Part shown: in pieces, positions 1 to 12,900 of the stretch
Layout: every line of letters starts with the position of its first letter
Numbering within the stretch: position 1 is the stretch's first letter
NCBI GenBank assembly: GCA_020719045.1
Contig: DYQY01000013.1
Location: forward strand, 12,461 to 39,413
Reading direction: 5' to 3'
From: Candidatus Termititenax sp.
GTDB lineage: Bacteria > Margulisbacteria > Riflemargulisbacteria > GWF2-35-9 > DYQY01
Length of the DNA stretch: 26,953 nucleotides
Position numbers and translations under genes: made by a program
The notes under the pieces: model-generated
What the model was told of the DNA's origin: nothing
What the model saw: only the letters and a program-made list of their open reading frames with translations
Databases searched by the model: none

Positions 1-900
1 TAGTAACTTCTTCGTTCAAAGAAACAACTTCAGAATCTAACTTAGGAATACTAGTCTCAGCGTTTTGAAGCTCAGCTTGCATTGGTGCAACTTTCTCCTG
101 TAAAGCCTTAAGGCTTGCTTGTAATGCAACGTTAGCTTCACCCCGTTCTTTAACTTGTTTTTCAAAACCATCAATGCTAAGTTGCAAAGCAACTGCATCT
201 ACTTTGGCTTTAGCAGAAACGTTCACGGCCTCACGTGCTCCACGAAGAGTTGAAAGAGTGGCTTTTTCTTCTTTCTCCAACGTATCTACCTTTTTCTGAT
301 CCTCATTGAATGGTATCCAATCATTAAACTTTGCCTTTTCTGTACCTAAATTAGTTTGCGTAGTTCTAAGCAAACCTTCTAGTCTGGCTACCTCTGTATT
401 TTTAGTTTCTAGATCTCCTGCTGTTGCATTAAGAGTACCTAGCTCAACTTTTTTCTTTGCAATCTCTTCTGTTATTCTTGCTATCTCAGCATCATTTGCT
501 TTTATCTCTGCCTCTATTTTCTTGGATTCTACAATTAGCCTATCCACTTCTGGTTTCAGGTCAGCAACTGTTTTTCTCGCTTTATCTAAAGCTTCTTGCT
601 TCTGTTTAGCTTCTTCTTTCTTCGGACTACTTCCAAGTGCAACAATTTCAGCTTCTAATTCTGCTTTTTTAGCCAGTGCCGCATCAAATGCACTAGTAGC
701 GTTCGCTAAACTAGCAGTTAATTGCTGAACAGATATATTTAAAGCAGCTAACGCCTGAGATTTTTCCTTTAATTCCGTTTCGCTTACTGCTAGATCTTCT
801 TTTGCGCTATCAATAGCCCCCTGACTAACTGCACTAGCACCCAATAATGAACGCTCTACCTTAACATTTTCATCTGCTTGTATTTTAGCCTTCTCAAACA
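1..900 (-). other. Coiled-coil segment at the visible C-terminal end of the giant protein
   Basis: Residues about 5066-5365 are dominated by Lys, Glu, Ala, Leu and Gln in heptad-like spacing (for example KKAELEAEIVALG, KKIEAEIKANDAEIARI, KKKVELGTLNATAGDLETK), with few glycines and almost no aromatics. This predicts a long parallel or antiparallel coiled coil, probably a stalk or oligomerisation region. It runs off the window edge. Confidence 0.75.
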
Positions 901-3900
901 TCTTCACGTAAGCAGATGGAACTCTTCCTCCGCCTTTGAACATCAAGAAAAGTGCTCTATGAAAAACATTGCTTTGCGAGTTAATCTTTACTTCAATTCT
1001 ACTTGTTTCATTTCCTTTTTTATCTTTAAATACCTGAAATAATGTCATTTCCCCTGAATCTGTTACATGTACTTCATAATGTTCTTTTTTATCTTTATAC
1101 TCTTTGCTACCAGTACCTCTCATCTCTATTGTAAAAACATTATCAAGACCATCTTTCCTAGCGTAAGCAAAATCAACATCTATCCTCTGCTTCTGAAGCA
1201 TTGCCATTAAGCTAGATAGATTCTTATCTACATAGTTTATTCGACTTACTTCACCTCTAAGCTTATTCAAAATAGAATTCTCAACCATATCGCCCTTATC
1301 CTTACCAACACTTCTTAAATTCTCAAAAGCTATCTCAAAAGAATATTGGTCAACTTCATTACTTCTGAATAATCCCAAGAAACCACTATCATCAATAGTT
1401 AGAACCATATCCGGGATTCTAGTATCTAATTCATCTCTAAAAACTGCCAACATTTTATTTAAACCAACTAAAGCATCATTATCTTCTGCAATCTTAGCTA
1501 TAATTTTGTCACTAACATTAAACTCTAACCCTTTATTCGCTAGTTCTACTATCAATGTCTGAATACTAGCCTTAAGTTCTGGAGAGCCTTTTGATAACGC
1601 AATTGCATCTATCAACTTATCTTTAGCCTCTATATTTGTTCTATTTGTATGTTTTATACTATTTAAATACTCACTAATTACTGAGTGGGCTGCTTTCCCT
1701 TTAGAAATTTCTCGTACCATTTTCTTTAGACTATCCATATCAATAGCAAGCGTATCGCCTTCGTATTTGTCTTCATCTCTATTTAGGAAAACCGCATTAA
1801 GTTCCTTAAGGGAATCAATACCTTTTGCTTTACGAACATACAATTCTGCTACTAACTGTTTAAACAAATCAAGCTCTTGCTTTCTCTCTTCAGGATAGAG
1901 TTTTGCAGCTTCTTCCTGATCATAGAAAATACTTATTCTTTTGGATTGTTGCAAAACAGAAATTATTTTATTGTTTAAACCTTTAAATTTATCACTCAAA
2001 CCTAAATCTAAATTCTTATCATTTAAATTTATATTTATACTATAATTATTATCTAAAATGCCTTTTGCCTTTAATTGCTCTCTGATTGTTTCAGACTGCT
2101 CCTGTGTTATGCCTTCAATTCCTGAAAAGGCATGTTTTGCAACAGTACTAGGAACTGCACAGACATCCTGTGCCCACTTTTTAAGATATTCAAACTGCTC
2201 GCTTCCAACATTAGCAGCAAGCATCTGATAGTTAGTTTTACCAAAATAATCTACAGCTGATACAATCTCACCAGTTGAGAATCTAAACTGTTGTCCTGGA
2301 TTCTTTTCTTTTCTAATAATCAGCCCTGTTCTACCAAACCCAGCCCAAGTAACTTCTCCACCGTGCATTGCACTACCCTCTGCATTTCCGAAAGTAATAG
2401 CTGCGGACATTCTGCCAAGCCCTGTTATAAGGCCTAGCAAGTCTACCTTTGCTCCAAAATTTACTTTAGACCTAGATGCATCCATTATTTCAACACCTGT
2501 ATTATTACCTAAGGACAACATGTATTTATCTAAATCGACTAAAACCTCTGCATGTAAATGAGGATCGAAGGTTGATATCTCTGCACCTAATCTGACTTTG
2601 ACATCCTCTGTGACTCTGAAGTCTTGCTTCATCTCGATCCCAACATTTAATAAAGCTTCTGGATGGGTAAGGATATTCGCTAAAGATGAACCAAGCTTAA
2701 TCTCAGTATCAAAACCTAGGAAATTAAGGTCCTGTATCCTCAATTTGAAGCTAGCCATTAACTGTTCTAGTTGTTCTGCTTTAAATGACAACCCTTCTGA
2801 TTTTCCGTTATTAGCTAAAACAAACGCTTCTGCAAGAATATATCTCAAAGAAACTTCATAAGAAATCTTAGCAATCAAAGTATCTGCTAATGGGTCGAGT
2901 GACTTTAAGAATCCATATTGAAACTCTGCCCTATCAGAATTTACAAATATGCTTTGCATATTCTCAATCTGAGACAATAATTCAAAATATCTTGTAACTT
3001 CCTCTGGGCTAACTCCGTCAAAATCTGCACTAGCAAACTTATCAAGCTTACTTTTCATATTGTTCAAAAGTAAAGCATTAGCTAATTGATATTCTTCCCT
3101 ATTCCCTAACTCTGTAATAAGTTCATTAAATGCTTTTCTGTCATTACATGTTAATGAAGATAGTTTTTGGCCTTCAACAGTGGTGGCTGATTTCAATGTA
3201 AAAACACCTTTGTATCTCTCTGCATTAAAAGTACTTATCTCTGCTCGTTTACCACTAGGCACAAATTCACCTTTTTCATTAATTTTAAGTCCTAATAAAC
3301 TCATTAAATTATCTAATTGATTATCTGGTACCTGCACATTCTTTACTTCTTTATCTAAAACCATATCTTCTACCATTCTCTTCAAATTATCACGATAAGC
3401 TATTCCTGCTTGTAAACTCATTAGTTGACCTTCACCTGGTTGCTGTACTGTTCCTACTAGGCTTGTTGTAACAGAAGCTCCTTCACCTAAATCTACTTTA
3501 TGTTCAATACCTGGTTGCACTACAGGACCGTCTTCTATCTTGTCTTTATTGGAATTGCTTCTAATTTGTCCTTCTAAAAATGTTGTTAATTCCCCTGTTG
3601 CTAACTTAAATGTTTTTTCCCATCTTGCACCTATTGCCTGTGCTTCCACGCTATCATACTTACCATCAGCTCCAAGGTAGTCATATTTGCCAGAGGTAAC
3701 ATATACATAAACTTTGCCTGTTGTATTATCTTTATACTGAAGACCAAGACTACCATAACGCTGACCTCTGTCATCTATTTGGTAATAACCCATAAAGGTA
3801 AATCTCTCAGATAGTTCTTTAGAGAAATTCGCACTTAATTCATCAGTAACAACTGGCTTCTTTTGTAAGAAAAATTTATCATCATAGCCGCCAACAATCG

Positions 3901-6900
3901 AACCTGGTTGTTGATTTTCTAAATAATGATTATAGTTAAGTCCAAACTGTGAACCTTCACCTTGAAAATCCATACCTAAACTTAACTTCTTAACATCTTG
4001 AATTGTACCTGCTTCTTCTTCACTATAGCCTAGCCTTCCAGTTACAGTGTCATTAAGCGGTATACCCAAATTTAGTTGTTGGTTATCCATTAAATAAGTA
4101 GCATTTGGATCAAAGGTCTTTAACCCATAATCTTTAGCAACTAACTCTTCTTGTTCCCAAGTATATGTATATGTGTATGGCGAAACGACATGATCTACTC
4201 CGTTTTCTGTCCAGGTACCTTCACCTATCTGGATAGTTATCTCGGTTGTTCCATCTGGCAAGCCACCTTCTATTGGAAGTGTCTGGTAAATTGGATATGT
4301 TCCAGAAGCTGTACCAGTATGCGTAACTGTACCCATCTCAGCATTAAGTCCTTCAACCAGTGTATTATTATTCTTCTTATGTGCGCTCATTGCACCATTA
4401 GCTGTTGTAAAATTAACAGACTTCGTAGCTGAATTTAGGTCAAGAGTCATCTTGCCAAGGAACCATCTTCCCTCAACTGAACGATTATCTATCTCAGCAA
4501 CTGGAATAGTCTGAGAGATATCTGCCATACTTGCCTTACGGCTATCTTCCCATCTAACACCAAATGGTGTAAGCATAAATCCATATTCGTTATCAGGCAA
4601 CTTTGCTGGATAGGTTCTTTCAGCTTCGAAATATGACCAACCTTTGTAACCTGCCAATGTTGCTCTTACTCTTAGAAAGGAAGTTTCATCTAGTTTTGAC
4701 AAATTACCCAACAAAGCTGAAGCTCCACTAGGATTAGTTGCAGCAAGTATAGTTGCTGCTTGGTCCCAAGACATTGGAACAACTTCTTTATCTGTTAGCC
4801 CTGCAGTCTGATACTCACCCTTAGCACTATCTACCATACGAACGTAGATTCCCATCAAAGCTTCTTCATAGCTAGCTTTGTCAACAAGTGGCATTTCATT
4901 AAAAGCACCATCCACATCCTGCTTAACTGTTGCATAATCATTAAATCCATTTTGAGCCATCTTGTTATAAGCCAGCATCATTTGATAACGGAAAGCGAAG
5001 TTAGCTTTTTCCAGTTCAGGCAGAGCTATTCCTTCTAAATTAGTTTCCGTTTTCACACCATTGGCTGTATCCAACGCCATTGTTAATAATCTAGCTTCTG
5101 CTTGAAGCTCTTGGTCTTTGCCATCTTTATCAAGTGCTTTATACGCCTCTATCGCTTCTGCAATTTTGCTTGCACCATCGCCACGCTCTCTTGGTCTCAT
5201 CAGTTGTAGTTTATCAAGTAAGATTTCTATCTTTATTTTTAGTAATTCTTTTTTAAAAAAAGCTTTTTTATCATCATTAATCTTTAACGCTTCAACAAAA
5301 CCTAATGCATCATCTGTTAACTTTAATGCCTCATCAAACAACTGAACCTGTCTATAAGCTCCTATCATGTCTGAATAGTCAGACACTTTAATACTTCCAG
5401 GATTCTTAATTAAATCTGCATCAAATATGGTTTTTGCTTCTTTAACATCAGCTACCATTTTTGGGGCTTGTGTTGGAAAATCAGCCATATTAAATACTTT
5501 AGTTTTCGTATCAATGCCACTTCTGTCTGCTTGAGTAGCTAGCTTATTTATAAATGGTGCGTCCTTAGGTAATTCTTGTTTACTGCCAATAAGTGCATCA
5601 AATGTTGCAGTATTCTGACCTGTCTTCTGTAAGAACTTTCTATATATTTCTACTAGCTGAGTAATCTGATGTTCTTGTAGATTATTGCTTTCATCAGAAT
5701 CTTCTTCTATTGCCTTAAAGAAAGCTTCTATTTGGGTAACAGGAGTATCATCCTTAGTTGCTGACTTATCTGCATATTTAATTTCCTGCGCTAAAGATAT
5801 AAATAGTATTTTGTTGTCTATTGCAATATCATTATTTAGAACTATTTCAGAAACCATATCAGAAATTGTTTTTTCAGCAGTTGGTGCTGTGCCTTTAATT
5901 TCTTTATATAAAACCTTTATAACATCTTGCGCTAACTCTATTTTTGGTTCACCACTTACTGCATACAAATTAGCAAAGCCTTTTAGTAATTCTAATTTTT
6001 GCTGAACTACTGAGCCTGCTTCTGGCTTCTGTTTGCCATCACCTAAGTCGCGTTCCTTTGCATCAAAATTAAACTTAAGCAACTCATCATAGTCTCTCTT
6101 AGCAAACATCAAATCTAACGCGTAGCTACGTTTAAGGTCATTTAACTTAGTATCATTGCCAATAAAAGAAGCTGGGAGTAATGTGTCTAGTTTAATATCA
6201 GATAAGTCTAACACTTTACCATTTTTATTTGCCTTTAAATATGTCGCGATATATACGCCTATTGTACCAAGATACTCATTACGCTCTTTGTCCGTCATTG
6301 TTTTAAGGTCATTGCCTTCAAAGTATGAACTTATTACTTCCTTGAATTTTTTACTTGCAGCTGGATATTCTCTTCTCTGAAAATGACCAAGACCACGAAG
6401 AAGTAGTATATTGTTCTGCTCCTTTGCTATCGCATTAGCATCAGAACCACCGACTAGAAGCCCTTCAGCAGCTTTTAAAAACTTATTAAAGTTATCATAT
6501 TCAGCATCTTCCTTAGTTTTTTGTCTATTTAGTATATTAACTGCCTGTAGTACTTTTACGGTTAGCTGGTCTTTTGGTGTTGTAGCAAGTGTTTCTAAAG
6601 CAGTAATCAAGTTGGCTGGCGGAATTAGTTTCCCTTGGTCATCTTTAAGTTTTTCTAAAAACTTACTATCATCAGGTGCTACCTTAAGTAAATTTGCCAA
6701 CTCTAATACTGCTAAGTTAAAAGAAAATTGTTGTTGATCAGTAAGATCAGCATACTTGATTGTCTTTATTATATTAATAACTGACTGATCAGCTTCACTT
6801 TTTAGATTAAATCTTATACTTGCTAACTTATAATCTATATTTTCCTTGAAAGAACCAGGAACTGAATTTAAGGCATTAAAAGCAGCAGTAATATTGTCTG

Positions 6901-9900
6901 TATCTTCTATATTAATAACTTGTTCAAGATAGTAATTGGCAGCAAAGAGGTTCAAGTTATATTTACTTTCATCATCATAGGCTAGCGTAGATAAAGACTT
7001 GTATTGTGCAACAAAGCTTTCTTTATTTAGTGCACCATCATAATAATCTGTTTTTAATTTAGCAAACTCAAAATAGAATCTAAGTTTAGAATCAGTTTTC
7101 TGAAGTGTATCTGAGTCAAGTGCACCAAAATATTCTTTTAAATCTGCAAAATTTGATGTGTTATCCATAAAGTTATCTGCATTATCTTTTACCTTATCAA
7201 GTAAAGCATTAACCACAAATAGGTACATAGCAACCTTGATATCAGCATCTAATTCTACTTGTACTTCACCATCTTTTATCATCTTCACAAGCTCTTTTAC
7301 GCAAGGGATACATGATCCTTCTGCATTAACAAACTCTGCTTCAACTAATTTCCCTTGATACTCCAACGATGCCAACATATACATAACTGTTGTATATGCT
7401 TGTTTAGTCTTTTCTGAAGTATTTTCTTTTACTCCAAGTGCTTTAAATTTATCTATAAACCCAACAGTTAACTCACCATTTTCAACTATTTTCGTAATTC
7501 CAGACTTAGCGACAATAACTCCTTTAAGCTCTTTATATATCTTACTAACGCTTATTTGCAAATCACCAGGTTGTATTTTCTTATTTGGCAACTTTTCAAT
7601 CTTTTTTAATAAATCATCAGCTATGTCAACTAATGCCCAAATATAATAATCACTCTGTTTAATTGCTTCATTTTTAGAAATATTTTCTATCATAGAAGTA
7701 ACTAATTCTTTTACATCTGAATCATTAGTTGCTGCTAATATTTGACGTGCCATTGACTTAACCGTTATTTCCATTTTCAAATCATTAAGAATGTCTTTTG
7801 CCTCATCTATATCATCAATATTCATTCTATATTTTTGATTCTCAATATATTCTTGGCTTGCTTTATCCAATTTAGATATATCTTTTTTAAGTTCACCAAT
7901 ATAAGTATCTAATTCATTAATATTATTAGCAACATGACCATCATCTATGGAATGTATTCCTTTTAAAACTTCATCCATTCCCTGATAGTTGCTTACAGCA
8001 TCTTGTACTTCTTTTGGAAACTCTTTATTAAGCTTATGTAAGTTATTTAATATTAGATGAACAGTTGCTTCTATTTTTACTTTCTCAAATTTTGGGTTGA
8101 TGTAGGTATAATCTGTTTTATCATCAATCAATCCATATGCCGTTTCGAAATTCTTAACTGCTTCAAGTATTTTGTTTGCTTGACCAGATGCATCACCTGA
8201 AGTGCTTATCCTAGAATATTCGATATATCCTTTACTACTATATAACCCAACTGCAAGCTCAATGTCGTCCTTTTTCAATTTATCATTTTTTAGTAACCTA
8301 AGAGTTTGAAAAGCATTAATACCTTTACTGATAGCTTCATCCATTACCGTTTCAGTAGTCTTCTCTTTTTCAACACCTGTAGTAGCATCATTAACTTTTT
8401 CTGTAAGCTTTAAATCTCCAGAAATAACAGCCTTGATTCTTCCTGCATTCATTACTTGTTGCAACTGGGAGACTGTATTAACTATTTTCTTTTCTTTATC
8501 ATCAACTATAATATAGTTATTTAATATTGTTGTAGCATACTCAATTGCCTTTAACCCTAGATTACGGGAAACTGGTTTGTCCTGTTCTGTGGCTACCTTG
8601 AGTTTAATAAAAAGATCGTTCAAGTTATCCCCTATAGCAATATTTCCCTTTTTATTATTTTTATACAGTTTAGCAAAAAAGTTCATTATTGCTTCATCAC
8701 GCTGATTGCGTTGGGCATCCGTTAACCTATCATTTCTTAAAATAAGTTCAAGCAACACTTTAGAAAGTTTTTCATTATCGTCTTTTTCCTGAGTATAGCT
8801 AAGCAAAAACAGCATAATTCTATCATCAATATTTTTCGCCTCTTCACTATTAAAATCCACATTAATAGCATTCTTCGTTAATATTTCATAAATGGCATCC
8901 AAACACTTATTCTTAAAACTTATATCCTTAGAGTCCCTATATTGTTGCATCATCGATTCTAGCTCAAGAAACATAACAACTGTCTTCTCATTATCCCTAT
9001 TCTTAAAATATATAGAATTAACAGCCACTGTTGCCTCTTCGTTTGATAGTTTTCTATTCACATAACCCTCATAATCATTTGGAAACTCTGTTTCCATAAG
9101 AATGCTTTTTGCTAAACTAATATCAGATTTTAAAATCATACCGTCGCTACTAATGACTCCATTTTTAACCAAAGCATCAAAATATAGTTGAGCTCTTCTA
9201 TCAGAAATTCCAGAACAAACAGACATCTGAGTTGGCCAAACTTTTTTAGGATTCATATATTCAGTTATCAAACTCTTATATTTATTAAAATCAGAATTTA
9301 TATCGGAATTACTATTAATGTTCATTTTATAGCTTATAATTGCCTTAATCTCTAACATAGGGATCTCAATACCCCAATTATCGTTAATTATTCTTTTCTT
9401 AAGCTGTTCAACATCGCTAGGGAAAGAAACCAAATTTTGATACTCTGACTTAAATTTATTCAAATCATCAGTATAAGAATACTCTGCTAATCCTATCGAA
9501 AGCTTTAAATACTCATATGCTTTTTGTGAAAGCAACTCAGGTATATTATATTTCTCTTCTAACTCTGTCTTTAAGGAGTTAAAACCTCCGGGACTTCTTG
9601 CTATTTCAATTTTTTCTAATAAAACATTAATAATTGTTCTCTGACGGTTAAGTGATATAGACCTTTCTTGCAACAATCTATTCACATGACCATCTTTTGT
9701 GAATCGTTGATACAATACTGAGTCTTTTTTGGTATACTCGTCAACTGCAAACTTTTTACCATTCACTTCTATCTCTGTTTCTCCATTTTGATTCTCTAAC
9801 AATTTTACTGTTTGTAGCGCTTCAGCTATATCAAGGTTTATTCTCTTAGCACTCACTTCTGGCAACAAACTAAAGCCTGAAACACTATCAATATTCTGCT

Positions 9901-12900
9901 TATCATCAACAACACCCCACTTATCAAGCAAGGTCTTTAATCCAAATAATTTTGTCTGGTCATCAAAATATATATTCTCTAAAATTGTAATTACGGATGA
10001 ATCAACTTTGTCACCATAAAAATCTAACAACGGTAATATTTCATCCTGATTAGTAATAACTTTTTTTGTTACCACATTATTAGAATCAACAAAACCATTT
10101 TCCCTTAATCTTTGTGAAAGCAAAATCGGAGTATCTGGGGAGTCACCTTCATTAAGTGTAAACCAACTCTTTTCAAAACCTTTAACTTCAAAAAAACGCA
10201 TATTGTCATACATTGTGCTTACAGGAACTAGTCCATCTTTACTAGCTGATAATAAATCTTTTACTAACATTTTAACATCATCTGTTATCTGGTATGGTTT
10301 TAAACTATTTAGAATTCCTATCAATTCTTGCACATCACCTGACTGAAAAGACAGCCTAAAATAATCACTTTTTGTTAAGCTATCAGCTTTTTTTTCGAAC
10401 ATCAACTTATATGAATTATTAAAAATATCATCACTCTCTGGTAAGTTTGGATTAAGTTTTTTAATATATTCATCTATGTTTTCTCCTAAAACAGAAGCTG
10501 AGTCAATCATTTTTAATAAAAACTTAACCTTATCCTGAGCAAAGAACTTCTGAAACTTAAATTCACTTTTCCCACTCATAATCTCTCGTAAAAATAGTAA
10601 TCGGTCACTATCAGACATAACATTCAATAAGGAATAAAAATTACTATCCAATAAATCATAATTATCTTTACCATCCGACGCTACTTTTAAAACAACTATC
10701 ATTTCTTTCTTTAATGCTGGATTAACAATATTCTCGGAAACTTTTACATTTGTAACCTCAACATTTTTATGAACATTTTTTAAAGGTACTATATTTCCCT
10801 TTCTAGGGAAAAAAGTATCTTGCTGTGCTAATAACATAAGAGTATTCTCAAAATATTTATTATCTGCATCAGAGTTTACTTGAACAATTGTCTTCTCCAA
10901 ATTAACATTTGCCCCTTTGCCATACTCTAAATAATAAAAAACTGGAAGGTACATTGAAGCCAATGCTGACGGCAAAATCAGATTCTCATATTTTTCTGGT
11001 TTATAACTATCCTTTGTTTTAATTGCTAATGACTGATACTTAGAGTCTGTTGGATAATTTAGCAACATCTTTCCTATTTCCCAAGGTGCTCTCATTCCGT
11101 CGTGAGTCATTTTATTGTAATCTGTTGTTCCATCAGAATATGGAGTAATCAATATATTATTATTATCAACTGAAATATTAAACCTAGAAATAAACGACCC
11201 ACACTGATCCAATATCTTTTCATAAATACACATTGCATCATCGGCTGCTTGTGCAAAAAATTTCTTTACTGATTCATCCATATTATATTTATTAGCAAAA
11301 TTTGCTATATCCATATACGATGAAGGAGTCATATAATCAGTGAAGTAATGTCCATCCCAATCTTCTGATGGCTTTAAAATTATCTTTCCGTCTTGTAAAA
11401 CATTAAAAAGGTTACTCTTCGCATGGACGATTAACTCCATAGCCTTATTCTTATATATATTTCCACCGAACGCCTCATCTGCATAAATAAGCGCTCTAAT
11501 TAAATCTATATCTGCATCAGCAGCTGAATTTCTATTACTTTCTGTTTGAGATGAACTAATTTCAATCTCTTTACCATTTATTGAAACTTTCCATGCAGGG
11601 AACTTTCCATCACCCCCAGCATCATTAGCCAATTTAACCATATTTTCAGTCGCTTTTAAGAGTTTATCAAACACTTGCCTATATTTGATACTATTACTTG
11701 GGTCTATTGTAGCCATTCTTGAAGCAAGAACTAACCAATATGCTTGACCTTCTGAAACTATTTGATTATCTTGAGATGGATCAACTATATATAATCCACC
11801 TGAAAATTCTTGACTAAATCGTTGAAGCCCAGCATCAAATTGCTTTACGATTGTAGCAATTTTATCAATTGATGGCTTTTGATCAACGGCGGGAGGAGAT
11901 ACTTTGTGTGCTTGGCTTGCTTTATCCAATTTAGATATATCTTTTTTCAGGTCACCAATATAAGTATCTAATTCATTAATATTATTAGCAACATGACCAT
12001 CATCAGTAATATCATCTAATAGTAAAAATAGTTTTTGAATATCTGTTTTATCTCCTTCTAAAACTCCCTCAAATCCAGACTGGTGTCCAACACCAATTAT
12101 GGAATGTATTCCTTTTAAAACTTCATCCATTCCCTGATAGTTGCTTACAGCATCTTGTACTTCTTTTGGAAACTCTTTATTAAGCTTATGTAAGTTATTT
12201 AATATTAGATGAACAGTTGCTTCTATTTTTACTTTCTCAAATTTTGGGTTGATGTAGGTATAATCTGTTTTATCATCAATCAATCCATATGCCGTTTCGA
12301 AATTCTTAACTGCTTCAAGTATTTTGTTTGCTTGACCAGATGCATCACCTGAAGTGCTTATCCTAGAATATTCGATATATCCTTTACTACTATATAACCC
12401 AACTGCAAGCTCAATGTCGTCCTTTTTCAATTTATCATTTTTTAGTAACCTAAGAGTTTGAAAAGCATTAATACCTTTACTGATAGCTTCATCCATTACC
12501 GTTTCAGTAGTCTTCTCTTTTTCAACACCTGTAGTAGCATCATTAACTTTTTCTGTAAGCTTTAAATCTCCAGAAATAACAGCCTTGATTCTTCCTGCAT
12601 TCATTACTTGTTGCAACTGGGAGACTGTATTAACTATTTTCTTTTCTTTATCATCAACTATAATATAGTTATTTAATATTGTTGTAGCATACTCAATTGC
12701 CTTTAACCCTAGATTACGGGAAACTGGTTTGTCCTGTTCTGTGGCTACCTTGAGTTTAATAAAAAGATCGTTCAAGTTATCCCCTATAGCAATATTTCCC
12801 TTTTTATTATTTTTATACAGTTTAGCAAAAAAGTTCATTATTGCTTCATCACGCTGATTGCGTTGGGCATCCGTTAACCTATCATTTCTTAAAATAAGTT

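Noticed and set aside
306-728. Plus-strand open frame of 140 codons
   Set aside because: It lies opposite the coiled-coil part of the giant gene. Its Ser, Ala and Phe-rich composition is what the complement of Lys, Glu and Ala codons gives, and it has no ribosome site.
7285-7305. CxxC motif (SCIPC) in the giant protein as a redox or metal site
   Set aside because: It is a single isolated pair without a thioredoxin-like or zinc-ribbon context.
2598-7358. Several plus-strand open frames of 66-108 codons
   Set aside because: All lie opposite the giant frame, show no domain or initiation signal, and look like antisense shadows.
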